DNA of 64,000 nucleotides, taken from assembly GCF_030929505.1 (NCBI RefSeq), contig NZ_JAVFVV010000002.1, positions 338,979 through 402,978 on the forward strand, written 5' to 3'. This DNA is from Mesorhizobium sp. LHD-90. GTDB taxonomy: Bacteria > Pseudomonadota > Alphaproteobacteria > Rhizobiales > Rhizobiaceae. Under the pieces are notes generated by a model that was given only the letters and a program-made list of their open reading frames with translations, searched no databases and had not been told where the DNA came from. Positions within the stretch are counted from its first letter, which is position 1. Each line of letters starts with the position of its first letter. Shown piece by piece: positions 37,542 through 45,623 of this stretch. A program made the translations under genes and the position numbers.

Positions 37542-38972
37542 ATGGCTGCAGGGAATGACGGGTCGAAAAACCGGCCGGCGATCGATTTCTCCGAGGAATT
37601 TGCACGCTTCGCGGCGACCGTCGAGGTGAAGGATCTCGCCCCGGAGGTGGTCGAGGCGGCGAAGGCCAATATCTTCGATACGATGGCCTGCGCGGCAGGC
37701 GGTATCTCCGGGGCGGGTGTCCGGGATCTGGCCGGACTGGTGGCGGATTGGGGCGGCAAGCCCGAAGCAAGTGTCTGGTTCACCGACATACGCGTGCCTG
37801 CTCCGATGGCAGCCTGGGTCAACGGGATGATGTCGCACGCCCGCGACTTCGACGACACGCTAGATGCAGCGACGTTGCATGCCGGCGTTTCCGTCATTCC
37901 CGCCGCGGTCGCTGCGGCCGAGACCGCGCCCGAGGCGACCGGCGAGGATCTGATCGCTGGCGTCGCCGTCGGGCTAGAGCTTATCTCCCGCCTGGGCCTG
38001 GCCACAAGGGTCGGCATCATCGAAAGCGGCTACATGTACACCTCGCTGTTCGGGCATTTCGCGGCCACCGCGGCGGCGGCCCGCGTCATGCGGCTCGACG
38101 CTGCGCAGACCCGCAACGCGCTGGGAATCGCTTACAGCCAGGCGGCGGGCAACCATCAGGTGACCCGTGACGCTGCGCTGACCAAGCGGATCCAGCCGGG
38201 CTTTGCGGCAAAAACCGGTCTGATCTCCGTCGCCATGAGCAAGCTCGGGATCCGCGGTGCGCAGATGACCTTCGAGGGCGTCGACGGGCTATTCCGCACC
38301 TATCTGCATGACCGCTACGATCCCGAACGCCTGCGGCAGGGGCTGGGCAGCCAGTTCGAGTTCGCGGCGCTGAGCTACAAGCCCTATCCCTGCTGCCGCT
38401 TCAACCACACGGCCATCGATGCGGCGCTTGTCCTGCGCGAGAAACTCGGAGGCGACCTGTCGGACATCCGCGCCATCCGCGTTGGGGTAAACAACCAGTC
38501 CTACGAGGCGGTATGCACCCCGCCCGAAATGCGCCGAGCGCCGAAGACGATCGTCCAGGCCCAGTTCTCCATTCCCTACACCTTCGCCACCGCACTGGTG
38601 ACGGGCGGCGTCAATCTCAACGACCTTTCCGACGAGGCGCTCAATCGGCCTGACGTGCTCGCGCTGGCCGCCAAAACCGAATGCCGCGTCGATCTAGGGA
38701 TCGAGGCGGACTGGCCACGCGCGGTCTCGCCGGCGGATGTCGAGATTGAGACCGTACGCGGAACCTTCTCGATGCGTGTCGACTACCCGAAGGGGCATCC
38801 CGATGCTCCGATGAGCGAGCGCGACTTCGATATGAAGATGGAGGGCTGCCTCGCGGCCAGCGGATTGGCGTGGCCGGAGGATACGGTCCGGCGCTTCCGC
38901 ACGCGCGTCGACGGGCTTGCGCAAGCCAGGCGCGGGGCCGAAATTCTTGACGTGTTCGTGATGCGTAAATGA
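37542..38972 (+). CDS. MmgE/PrpD family protein
   Basis: A 476-aa protein of the MmgE/PrpD family, which includes 2-methylcitrate dehydratase, cis-aconitate decarboxylase and iminodisuccinate epimerase. Family landmarks are FDTMACAAGG, HARDFDDT, GHFAATAAAARVMRLDAAQTRNALGIA and YKPYPCCRFNHTAIDAAL. I chose the ATG at 37542 because GGGGAG lies seven bases upstream; the open frame reaches back to 37383 across the operator, without similarity. No citrate synthase or ICL partner is nearby, so 2-methylcitrate is unlikely. It more likely acts on a dicarboxylate or imino acid intermediate of the island pathway. Confidence 0.87.
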   Translation: MAAGNDGSKNRPAIDFSEEFARFAATVEVKDLAPEVVEAAKANIFDTMACAAGGISGAGVRDLAGLVADWGGKPEASVWFTDIRVPAPMAAWVNGMMSHARDFDDTLDAATLHAGVSVIPAAVAAAETAPEATGEDLIAGVAVGLELISRLGLATRVGIIESGYMYTSLFGHFAATAAAARVMRLDAAQTRNALGIAYSQAAGNHQVTRDAALTKRIQPGFAAKTGLISVAMSKLGIRGAQMTFEGVDGLFRTYLHDRYDPERLRQGLGSQFEFAALSYKPYPCCRFNHTAIDAALVLREKLGGDLSDIRAIRVGVNNQSYEAVCTPPEMRRAPKTIVQAQFSIPYTFATALVTGGVNLNDLSDEALNRPDVLALAAKTECRVDLGIEADWPRAVSPADVEIETVRGTFSMRVDYPKGHPDAPMSERDFDMKMEGCLAASGLAWPEDTVRRFRTRVDGLAQARRGAEILDVFVMRK

Positions 38973-38982
38973 TATAAATGAT
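38969..38982. promoter_or_regulatory. Island palindrome copy 8, upstream of the CoA-hydrolase/GntR operon
   Basis: ATGATATAAATGAT matches eleven of twelve defined positions. It overlaps the stop codon of the MmgE/PrpD gene and abuts TTGACA (38983-38988). Confidence 0.68.
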
Positions 38983-39011
38983 TTGACAATGCTGGTCGCT
39001 TTCTCTATCAA
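38983..39011 (+). promoter_or_regulatory. Sigma-70-type promoter for the acetyl-CoA hydrolase operon
   Basis: TTGACA at 38983-38988, a 17-bp spacer and TATCAA at 39006-39011. This is the best promoter match in the island. It drives the operon that ends with the GntR gene, so control through copy 8 would make the regulator autoregulated. Confidence 0.6.
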
Positions 39012-39067
39012 GGGAAGGGCGGATTGTCTAGGGCCCTGAGCAGCGGCACCAAGAAGCAAGGTGGGTT

Positions 39068-40327
39068 TTGGAAAAGAGTTCGGATTTCGATTTTGGCGCG
39101 GTTTCGCGGCCCGGAGATGTCATCTCCTGGCCGCAAGGCCCCGGCGAACCGACTGGGCTCACCCGCCGTCTCGTTTCGCAGGCCGATCATCTCCCAGGGC
39201 GCGGCATTTTCGTCGGCATGACGGCGAGCGACACACTGTCGCCGGCCGTCGCCATGAAGTTCAAGATGGTTGGCCTGAATGGCGCTGGAACCAACCGCTC
39301 GCTGGTTTCGCGCGGGCTCATGGATGTGATCCCGTCGCATGTGTCGACCGTCCCGGCGCTGCTGCGCAATCGGGACATTCGGGTTGACGTCGCGCTGATC
39401 CGTGTTCGACCGACCGACAGGTCGGACGAGTATTCGCTGGGCGTCATCTCCGACTATACCGAAGCGCTTGTGGCTTGCGCCCGCGTCGTCGTGGCCGAGG
39501 TTGATCCACGGCTGCCGCTGACTCGCGGGGATGCCGTCATCCCGGCCTCCGCCATTCATCATTTCGTGCAGGCTGGCGGCGACATCATTCAGATATCGGA
39601 CCCCCGCCCGACCGATATCGAGCATGGCGTGGGCAGGAGGGTTGCAGAGCTGATCCCCGATCGTGCGACGGTTCAGTTGGGCGTCGGAGGGCTTTCCTGC
39701 GCGGTCGCAAGGGCGCTGCTCGGCCACAAGGAGCTCGGCGTTCACTCCGGCGTCGTCTCCGACATGCTGGTCGACATGGTGGAATCGGGCGCCGTCACCA
39801 ATGCCTGGAAGGGGATTGACGCCGGCGTGACGGTCACCGGCGGACTGTTCGGGACCGACCGCCTGTATGCGTGGGCAGACGGTAATCCCGCAATCACGAT
39901 GCGCTCGGTCGAGTACACCCACGATGTCGCGGTGATGGCGAAGCTGCACGCGTTTCACAGCATCAACTTCGCGATCGAGGTAGATATATCTGGCCAGGTC
40001 AATGCGGAACTCGCCGCGGGCCGCTACCTCGGCGCGGTCGGCGGACAGGTCGATTTCGTGCGCGGCGCCCGCTATTCCAAGGGCGGACGTTCGATCATAG
40101 CCCTGCCTGCGACGACACCCAACGGAAGCGTTTCCCGTATCGTTGCGTCGCTTGCCGATAGGCCTGTCACGACGCCCCGCTCGGATGTCGACACGGTCGT
40201 GACGGAATATGGCGTCGCGGATCTGCGCGGCGTTCCTTTCGATGAGCGTCGCCGCCGCTTGATCGCGATAGCTCACCCCGACCATCGCGACAAACTGGCA
40301 AAGGCTGACGCGATCGCGGCCGAATGA
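39068..40327 (+). CDS. Acetyl-CoA hydrolase/transferase family protein
   Basis: A 419-aa class I CoA-transferase/hydrolase of the 4-hydroxybutyrate CoA-transferase type. The oxyanion motif GVGG (205-208) and the catalytic glutamate Glu282 in MRSVEYTHD are present, with the C-terminal VTEYGVADLRGVPFDERRRRLIAIAHPDHR. The start appears to be TTG at 39068 with AGGTGG just upstream. It probably activates a carboxylic acid intermediate to its CoA thioester (or releases it). It heads an operon with enoyl-CoA hydratase and the GntR regulator. Confidence 0.88.
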   Translation: MEKSSDFDFGAVSRPGDVISWPQGPGEPTGLTRRLVSQADHLPGRGIFVGMTASDTLSPAVAMKFKMVGLNGAGTNRSLVSRGLMDVIPSHVSTVPALLRNRDIRVDVALIRVRPTDRSDEYSLGVISDYTEALVACARVVVAEVDPRLPLTRGDAVIPASAIHHFVQAGGDIIQISDPRPTDIEHGVGRRVAELIPDRATVQLGVGGLSCAVARALLGHKELGVHSGVVSDMLVDMVESGAVTNAWKGIDAGVTVTGGLFGTDRLYAWADGNPAITMRSVEYTHDVAVMAKLHAFHSINFAIEVDISGQVNAELAAGRYLGAVGGQVDFVRGARYSKGGRSIIALPATTPNGSVSRIVASLADRPVTTPRSDVDTVVTEYGVADLRGVPFDERRRRLIAIAHPDHRDKLAKADAIAAE

Positions 40328-40362
40328 AGATGGTCGCGGTCGCCAATTAGAATGATGGGTTG

Positions 40363-41196
40363 ATGAAACCGCTTGATATCAGATCCCCGAATGACGCCGT
40401 CCAGATAAAGGCAGGTGATGGGCGATCCGTGGAGCTATGGCTCAACCGGCCGGATCGGATGAACGCCCTGAGCCGGGAGATGGTCTCCGCGGTGCGCGAC
40501 GTGGTGCGTCAGGCCGTCGAGCAGAAGGCCGGGGTCGTCGTTCTCAGGGCGCATGGGCGCGCCTTTTGCGCGGGCGCCGATCTCAAGCAGCGTGCGACCA
40601 TGACCGAACAGGAGCGCTATGCGCACAATCGGGCGATTTCCGCACTCGCGGACGAACTGGCCGCCGTTCCGGTGCCGACGATCGCCGTGATCCATGGCGC
40701 GGCGCTTGGGGGCGGACTAGAGATATCGCTCGCTTGCGACATCCGCTTGTCAGCGGAAGAGGCTATGATCGGCCTGACCGAGGCGCGCCTGGGCGCTATC
40801 CCCGGCGCGGGTGGCACGCAGCGTTTGCCGCGGCTGATCGGAAAGTCCCAGGCGCTCTATCTTATGTATGCCGGCGAGCCGGTGACCGGCCGCCGGGCTG
40901 CCGACATCGGCATGGTCAACCTGGCTGTGCCCGCCGACGAACTGGGCAAGGTTGCCGACACCTACGTGGCGACACTGGCGACGCGTTCGCTGGACTGCGC
41001 GATGAAATTGAAGGACGTGGTCGCACGTGGCTGCATGTTGCCGTTGGATGAAGGGCTGGAATGCGAGCATCAGGCATTGCTTTCCATCTTCGGATCGGCA
41101 GATTATTTAGAGGGTATTGCTGCGTTTGCCGAAAAGCGGCCGCCACGTTTTCCTTCACTAGGATATTCCGATCATGGACGCGATACCGACCGTTAG
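40363..41196 (+). CDS. Enoyl-CoA hydratase/isomerase family protein
   Basis: A 277-aa crotonase. Both catalytic glutamates of true hydratases are present: Glu120 in GGGLEISLACD and Glu140 in GLTEARLGAIPGAGGTQRLPR. The oxyanion-hole segment is GRAFCAGADLKQ. It adds water to a 2-enoyl-CoA in beta-oxidation-like breakdown. The ATG at 40363 is preceded by an in-frame TTG. The 3' end overlaps the GntR gene by 23 bases. Confidence 0.9.
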   Translation: MKPLDIRSPNDAVQIKAGDGRSVELWLNRPDRMNALSREMVSAVRDVVRQAVEQKAGVVVLRAHGRAFCAGADLKQRATMTEQERYAHNRAISALADELAAVPVPTIAVIHGAALGGGLEISLACDIRLSAEEAMIGLTEARLGAIPGAGGTQRLPRLIGKSQALYLMYAGEPVTGRRAADIGMVNLAVPADELGKVADTYVATLATRSLDCAMKLKDVVARGCMLPLDEGLECEHQALLSIFGSADYLEGIAAFAEKRPPRFPSLGYSDHGRDTDR

Positions 41197-41914
41197 CAAA
41201 GCCGAGCATGTCGCCCAGCGACTGCTGGACAACATCATCAAGAACAACCTCGTTCCGGGCGTTTCGATCGGGACAGAGGCGGAATTGCTCGAGCAGTTCG
41301 ATGTCAGCCGTCCAACGCTGCGCGAGAGCCTGCGCGTCCTCGAGTCTCAGGGCATTTTGGAGCTTCGTCCCGGCCCAAAGGGCGGCATCATCCTGCGCAA
41401 GCCATCGATCAATATCCTGGCCCATGCGCTCTCGGTCTATCTGATGGTGGATCGCGTGCCGTACCTCGATGTCATCAAGGCGCGTGAGGTGATCGAGCCC
41501 GGTCTCGCGGCGGAAGCGGCTATGAACGGTACGGAAGACGACTTTGCCACGATGGAGCAATCGATCGAGCGGATGAAGGGCGCGAAGGATCAGGAGACCT
41601 TCCTCGCTGAGAACCGTTTCTTCCATCAGGCCGTAGCGCAAGCCAGCGGCAACAAGGTTCTCGAGGCCTTCTGGGGAAGCATCAGCGCGTTGGCCGACGG
41701 CGTTGAGTACGGCGTAAAGCTTAGCGAATCCAACCAGCAGCATGTCGTCACCGCTCACCAGAGCATCCTTGATGCCTGTCGCGCCCGCGATCCTCGCCTG
41801 GCTGCGGAGCGCATGGAGATCCATGTAAGCGAGCTCGAAACCCTTGTACGCAAGCGTTACAAGGAACTCATCAATCGTCCGACGCGCGTGTTCAATAGAA
41901 CGCCCCGCAGCTAA
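41174..41914 (+). CDS. GntR-family transcriptional regulator with FCD ligand domain
   Basis: A 246-aa FadR-subfamily GntR protein. Residues about 8-75 form the winged helix (ELLEQFDVSRPTLRESLRVLESQGILELRPGPKGG). Residues about 90-230 form the helical FCD effector domain with candidate metal histidines in FFHQAVAQASGN, AHQSIL and EIHVSEL. FCD domains usually bind carboxylic acids or amino-acid-like ligands. It overlaps the enoyl-CoA hydratase gene and lies in the operon driven from the copy 8 promoter. It is the only transcription factor in 16-63 kb, so it is the obvious candidate to bind the shared palindrome. That assignment is inference. Confidence 0.9.
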   Translation: MDAIPTVSKAEHVAQRLLDNIIKNNLVPGVSIGTEAELLEQFDVSRPTLRESLRVLESQGILELRPGPKGGIILRKPSINILAHALSVYLMVDRVPYLDVIKAREVIEPGLAAEAAMNGTEDDFATMEQSIERMKGAKDQETFLAENRFFHQAVAQASGNKVLEAFWGSISALADGVEYGVKLSESNQQHVVTAHQSILDACRARDPRLAAERMEIHVSELETLVRKRYKELINRPTRVFNRTPRS

Positions 41915-41951
41915 GAGAACTGCCCCGCCCCACATAGGGAACGTCCACTCT

Positions 41952-41965
41952 TAAAATTAAATGAT
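41952..41965. promoter_or_regulatory. Island palindrome copy 9, upstream of acyl-CoA dehydrogenase
   Basis: TAAAATTAAATGAT: the right half is perfect, the left degenerate. It sits between the GntR stop and the acyl-CoA dehydrogenase start, only 23 bp before the latter. It would overlap the -10 region or the transcript start. Confidence 0.5.
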
Positions 41966-41988
41966 TTAGACATATGAAGGATGCGCAC

Positions 41989-43152
41989 ATGGAGTTCCGG
42001 CTCAGCCCTGAACAGAGAGAGATGGTCGCGACTGTGCGCGCCGTCACTCAGGAGCGGATCAAGCCACGCGCGCTGAAGTTTCTCGACGGCACCTTTCCGT
42101 GGGAGAATCTCAAGGACCTCGCCGAGATAGGCATCACCGGCATGGCTATACCGGAGGAATATGGCGGGCTGGGATTGAGCGTCCTCGACACCGCCCTCGT
42201 GGTCGAGGAAGTGGCCAAGGGCTGCTACACGACCGCGATGGCGCTGATGCCGCAGCTCGGCGTGCAGACGCGCATCCTGGCGCAGTATGCACCCGAGGAA
42301 CTGAAGCGGCGCATATTCGACGGGGTGATAAGGGGCGAGTACGTCCTTGCAGTGTGCATGACGGAGCCCCACGCCGGCACCGACGTCGCAAACATCAAGA
42401 CCAACACCGAGATCAAGGGTGACCGCGCCGTCATAAATGGCACGAAGACGTTGATCTCCAAGGTCGACGAAGCCCAGCTGTTCGTCGTGTTCACGCGCGT
42501 CGACAAGATAGCCGGCCGCGAAGGCATCGGCTGCGTCCTGGTCGATCGCGATACACCGGGCATGATCCGCACCGGGCGCTTCCACACGATGGGTGGCGAG
42601 CATCTCTTCGAGCTGACCTTCGAAAATGTCGAGGTTCCGCTCGAGAACCTGGTCATCAAGGGAGACGGCCTCAAGAAGCTGATGAGCGCCTTCAACACCC
42701 AGCGCTGCCTCAACCCGTCGATTTCGCTGGGGCTTGCCGAAGGCGCGTTCGAGGAGGCCGTGAAGTACTGCCGGGACCGCACGGCATTCAATCGCCCGAT
42801 CGGCAAATTCCAGGGCATGCGTTGGAAGCTGGCCGAGATGTATAGGGACATCGAGATCGGACGCTCGATGCTCTATCGCGCGGCGGCGTCCGCCAACCCC
42901 TATCCGGATCCGCATCTAGCCGCGCTGGCGAAGATGTACTGCAACGAAATGGCGATTCGGGTAACGTCGGAGGCCATCCAGGTCCATGGCGGCTACGGCT
43001 TCACGGACGAGTTTCCAGTGTCGCGCTACTTCAGGGGCGCCCGCTACGGAACACTGGGCGGCGGAACCACCGAGACGCTCAAGGAACTGGTCGGCAAGAA
43101 GATCATAAACGACTTCCCGCATGACGGTTTCCTTGGTATGGGCAATTTTTGA
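41989..43152 (+). CDS. Acyl-CoA dehydrogenase family protein
   Basis: A 387-aa flavoprotein with the standard three-domain layout: EYGGLGLSVLDTALV, CMTEPHAGTDVANI, NGTKTLIS and VHGGYGFTDEFPVSRYFRGAR. The segment that normally reads IYEGTSEI, with the catalytic base Glu, is TLGGGTTET. The base at this position (around residue 358) is therefore replaced by Gly and may come from another helix. I chose the ATG at 41989 because GAAGGA lies seven bases upstream. The stop shares a base with the ATG of the CitE-type gene. Confidence 0.9.
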   Translation: MEFRLSPEQREMVATVRAVTQERIKPRALKFLDGTFPWENLKDLAEIGITGMAIPEEYGGLGLSVLDTALVVEEVAKGCYTTAMALMPQLGVQTRILAQYAPEELKRRIFDGVIRGEYVLAVCMTEPHAGTDVANIKTNTEIKGDRAVINGTKTLISKVDEAQLFVVFTRVDKIAGREGIGCVLVDRDTPGMIRTGRFHTMGGEHLFELTFENVEVPLENLVIKGDGLKKLMSAFNTQRCLNPSISLGLAEGAFEEAVKYCRDRTAFNRPIGKFQGMRWKLAEMYRDIEIGRSMLYRAAASANPYPDPHLAALAKMYCNEMAIRVTSEAIQVHGGYGFTDEFPVSRYFRGARYGTLGGGTTETLKELVGKKIINDFPHDGFLGMGNF

Positions 43153-44060
43153 TGTTCGACGCAGTCCGGTCGTTTCTCTTCGTTCCCGGCGACAGCGAGA
43201 AGAAGATCGCCAAGGCTCTGGAGGGTTCGGCCGATGCGCTAATCCTCGACCTTGAGGATGCGGTGGCGCCTGAGAACCGCCTACGGGCCCGCGGCCTGTG
43301 CCTCGATGTCCTCGGGGCTCAGCGTTCGAAGCCGCTGGTCGTCCGCATGAACGGGCTGAGGACGCCGGACGCCCGCCCCGATCTGGCCGCCGTGCTGCGC
43401 GGGTGCCCCGACGGCATCATGCTGCCCAAATGCGCCGGCCTGGACGACGTGAAGCTGCTGGGACACTATCTCGACGTCCTGGAAGCGCGCGAAGGCCTCG
43501 AAGCCGGCCGTACGGCCATTCTGCCCATTATTACCGAGACGGCGGCGGCTATTCTCGCGGGTGCAAGCTACCGTGAAGGCCATCCCCGGCTGACCGCCAT
43601 GCTCTGGGGTGGTGAGGATCTGGCGGCGGATCTAGGCGCCTCTCGCAACCGTGGCCATGATCGCGCCTACACCAGTCCCTATCTGGCAGCCCGATCGCTG
43701 TGCCTTTTCGCGGCCGTGTCGGCATCGGCCGTCGGTATCGATGCCGTGTACACGGACTTTCGCGACGGCGGCGGACTGCGCGCCGAAGCCGCCGAGGCAT
43801 TGCACGACGGCTTCGGGAGCAAGGCTGCGATCCATCCCGCGCAGGTCGACATCATCAACGACGTGTTCACGCCCGACCCGGAGACGATTGCCAGGGCCGA
43901 GGCGATCGTCTCGGTCCTGGCTGGCGGCAAGACCGTGGCGGTCCTCGACGGCCGTCTGGTCGAAGCACCGCATCTGAAGGCGGCGCGGAAGATAATCGCG
44001 CGATCGGCGCTTGTTTCCGGGTCCCGGACGAAAGGTGGAGCGGAGCCGCAATTGACTTAA
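43152..44060 (+). CDS. CitE/HpcH family CoA lyase/aldolase
   Basis: A 302-aa HpcH/HpaI-type TIM-barrel lyase, related to citrate lyase beta subunit, malyl-CoA lyase and citramalyl-CoA lyase. Landmarks are SFLFVPGDSEKK, ALILDLEDAV, the active-site RMNG (usually RVN), IMLPKCAG, the metal-ligand Glu in PIITETAAA, WGGEDLAADLG and GFGSKAAIHPAQV. It would cleave a hydroxyacyl-CoA such as a malyl- or citramalyl-type thioester. The ATG at 43152 overlaps the acyl-CoA dehydrogenase stop (TGATG), so the two are translationally coupled. Confidence 0.87.
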   Translation: MFDAVRSFLFVPGDSEKKIAKALEGSADALILDLEDAVAPENRLRARGLCLDVLGAQRSKPLVVRMNGLRTPDARPDLAAVLRGCPDGIMLPKCAGLDDVKLLGHYLDVLEAREGLEAGRTAILPIITETAAAILAGASYREGHPRLTAMLWGGEDLAADLGASRNRGHDRAYTSPYLAARSLCLFAAVSASAVGIDAVYTDFRDGGGLRAEAAEALHDGFGSKAAIHPAQVDIINDVFTPDPETIARAEAIVSVLAGGKTVAVLDGRLVEAPHLKAARKIIARSALVSGSRTKGGAEPQLT

Positions 44061-44074
44061 ATCAGTTAGATAGA
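44061..44074. promoter_or_regulatory. Island palindrome copy 10, upstream of DAO-type oxidoreductase
   Basis: ATCAGTTAGATAGA keeps the left half and TA centre but is degenerate on the right. It lies exactly between TTGACT (44052-44057) and TACAGA (44075-44080), i.e. it fills the 17-bp promoter spacer. Confidence 0.45.
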
Positions 44075-44161
44075 TACAGACGTCCGTACAGTTTCAAAAC
44101 GTGAACGCCGAGGCTGGGTAGGGGCTGCGGCATCGATCAACAGCCGGGTCATCAAGCGCAG

Positions 44162-45472
44162 ATGTCAGTGCTCTCCAGCCAGTTCAAGCCGACTTCCTAT
44201 TGGTGGGAAGCCGCCCCGCCGATCGATGGAACCCGCGCCGCCCCCGACGGCAACTACGACGTCGCGGTCGTCGGCTCCGGCGTGATCGGCCTGAACGCCG
44301 CATTGGCCTTGGCCGAAGGCGGCCGCAAGGTCGTGGTGTTCGATTCCGGCAAGATCGGTTCAGGCGCGAGCACCCGCAACAACGGGTCCATCGTTCCTTT
44401 CCACTTCCTGCATCAGGAGCAGCTAGAGGCGCGGTTCGGGGCAGAGGTGGGTGCGCGTGTCGCGCGGATGTTCGTCGACGCGTTCGAGCATCTGCTGAAG
44501 GTGCCGAAGCGCTATGGCTTCGACCCTATGATCAAGCCCTACGAGCGCTTCTTCCTGGCCTGCAGCCCGAAGCACTACGCGCACTACGTCGCGGATGCGG
44601 CACTGGAAGGCGAACGCGGCCTCGGTCTCGGCTGGAAGCCCATCGACAAGGCCGAACTCGAGCGCCGGACGGGCGTGCGCGGATATCACGGCGGGCTGCA
44701 CATCCCGAACTCGCTCGCGATGCATTCCGGTCTCTATATCCAGGGTGTGGCTCAGGCCTGCATCGCCGCTGGAGTCGACCTCATCGGCAAGTGCCGCGTC
44801 CTCAAGATGCGAGGCGGCGGTGGCACGACGACGCTGGTCACAGAGCGGGGAGAGGTCCGGGCACGGGAAGTCGTCGTCGCGACCAATGGCTATTCCGACG
44901 GTGCTGTGCCCTATCTGAAACAGCGCCTCATACCCGCGCGTCTCTATCTCTCAGCCACCGAACCGGTCGATCCGAAGCTGATGGAGCGCTTCTTCCCCGA
45001 TCGCCAGCTAGCCGACAGCAAGCGCTCGATGGGATGGATCCGTCCGACCCCCGACGGCACCCGTCTGATGGTTGGCGGACGTGGCGGCATGATGGGCAAC
45101 GATCCCGAGGTGCATGCCAGGAAACTCTACCAGGACATGGTCGCGATGGTGCCCGAACTCGCGGGCATCAAGCTGACCCACTGCTGGTATGGCGTGATCG
45201 CTTTTCCGATGGACTTCCTTCCGCATGTGAGCAAGGTCGATGGCATCCACTACATCGTGGGATGCTGCGGCGTCGGCATGTGTGCCGGTACCTATCTGGG
45301 CAACCGCATCGGCAACAGGATTCTCGGAGCGCCGCAAGCCGACTCGGCGACCGCGGTGGACGACCTCAGGTTCCCCAGGATCCCCGGTCCATCGGCCATG
45401 AACCGGCTGTATTCGCGACTCGGCATCGAATGGTACAACCTTCGCGACTGGTGGGATCTGCGCCAGAAATAG
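44162..45472 (+). CDS. DAO-family FAD-dependent oxidoreductase
   Basis: A 436-aa flavoprotein of the glycine/D-amino-acid oxidase family. It has FAD motif VGSGVIG (37-43), FDSGKIGSGASTRNNGSI, and the C-terminal FAD/substrate segment GIHYIVGCCGVGMCAGTYLGNRIG. This family (PuuB/OrdL-like) oxidises secondary amines, such as N-methyl or gamma-glutamyl amino compounds, with release of an aldehyde. It is unrelated at the family level to the three GlpD-like genes. It stands as its own transcription unit with an operator copy on each side. The amine substrate is inferred from the family only. Confidence 0.87.
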   Translation: MSVLSSQFKPTSYWWEAAPPIDGTRAAPDGNYDVAVVGSGVIGLNAALALAEGGRKVVVFDSGKIGSGASTRNNGSIVPFHFLHQEQLEARFGAEVGARVARMFVDAFEHLLKVPKRYGFDPMIKPYERFFLACSPKHYAHYVADAALEGERGLGLGWKPIDKAELERRTGVRGYHGGLHIPNSLAMHSGLYIQGVAQACIAAGVDLIGKCRVLKMRGGGGTTTLVTERGEVRAREVVVATNGYSDGAVPYLKQRLIPARLYLSATEPVDPKLMERFFPDRQLADSKRSMGWIRPTPDGTRLMVGGRGGMMGNDPEVHARKLYQDMVAMVPELAGIKLTHCWYGVIAFPMDFLPHVSKVDGIHYIVGCCGVGMCAGTYLGNRIGNRILGAPQADSATAVDDLRFPRIPGPSAMNRLYSRLGIEWYNLRDWWDLRQK

Positions 45473-45549
45473 GGATCGGATTATCCGGTAGGCCGCTTAC
45501 TTCGTAAAAAATCGATCTGGTCGACGAAGCAGGCTTGCCAAATGACAAA

Positions 45550-45563
45550 ATCATATAAATGAT
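45550..45563. promoter_or_regulatory. Island palindrome copy 11a, upstream of hyuB-hyuA
   Basis: ATCATATAAATGAT is an exact match to ATCATNTANATGAT, the clearest copy in the window. It lies 61 bp before the HyuB-type start. Confidence 0.75.
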
Positions 45564-45623
45564 ATACCTATATAGGTGATGAGTGTCGCAGCCAGCTGGA
45601 CATGAGACGAGGACAGGGCGCAG

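Noticed and set aside
37542..38972. 2-methylcitrate dehydratase (prpD) as a firm name.
   Set aside because: No prpB, prpC or propionate genes nearby; the MmgE/PrpD family is functionally broad.
39008..40285. A minus-strand open frame opposite the acetyl-CoA hydrolase gene.
   Set aside because: No motifs; the plus-strand product has GVGG and the catalytic Glu282.
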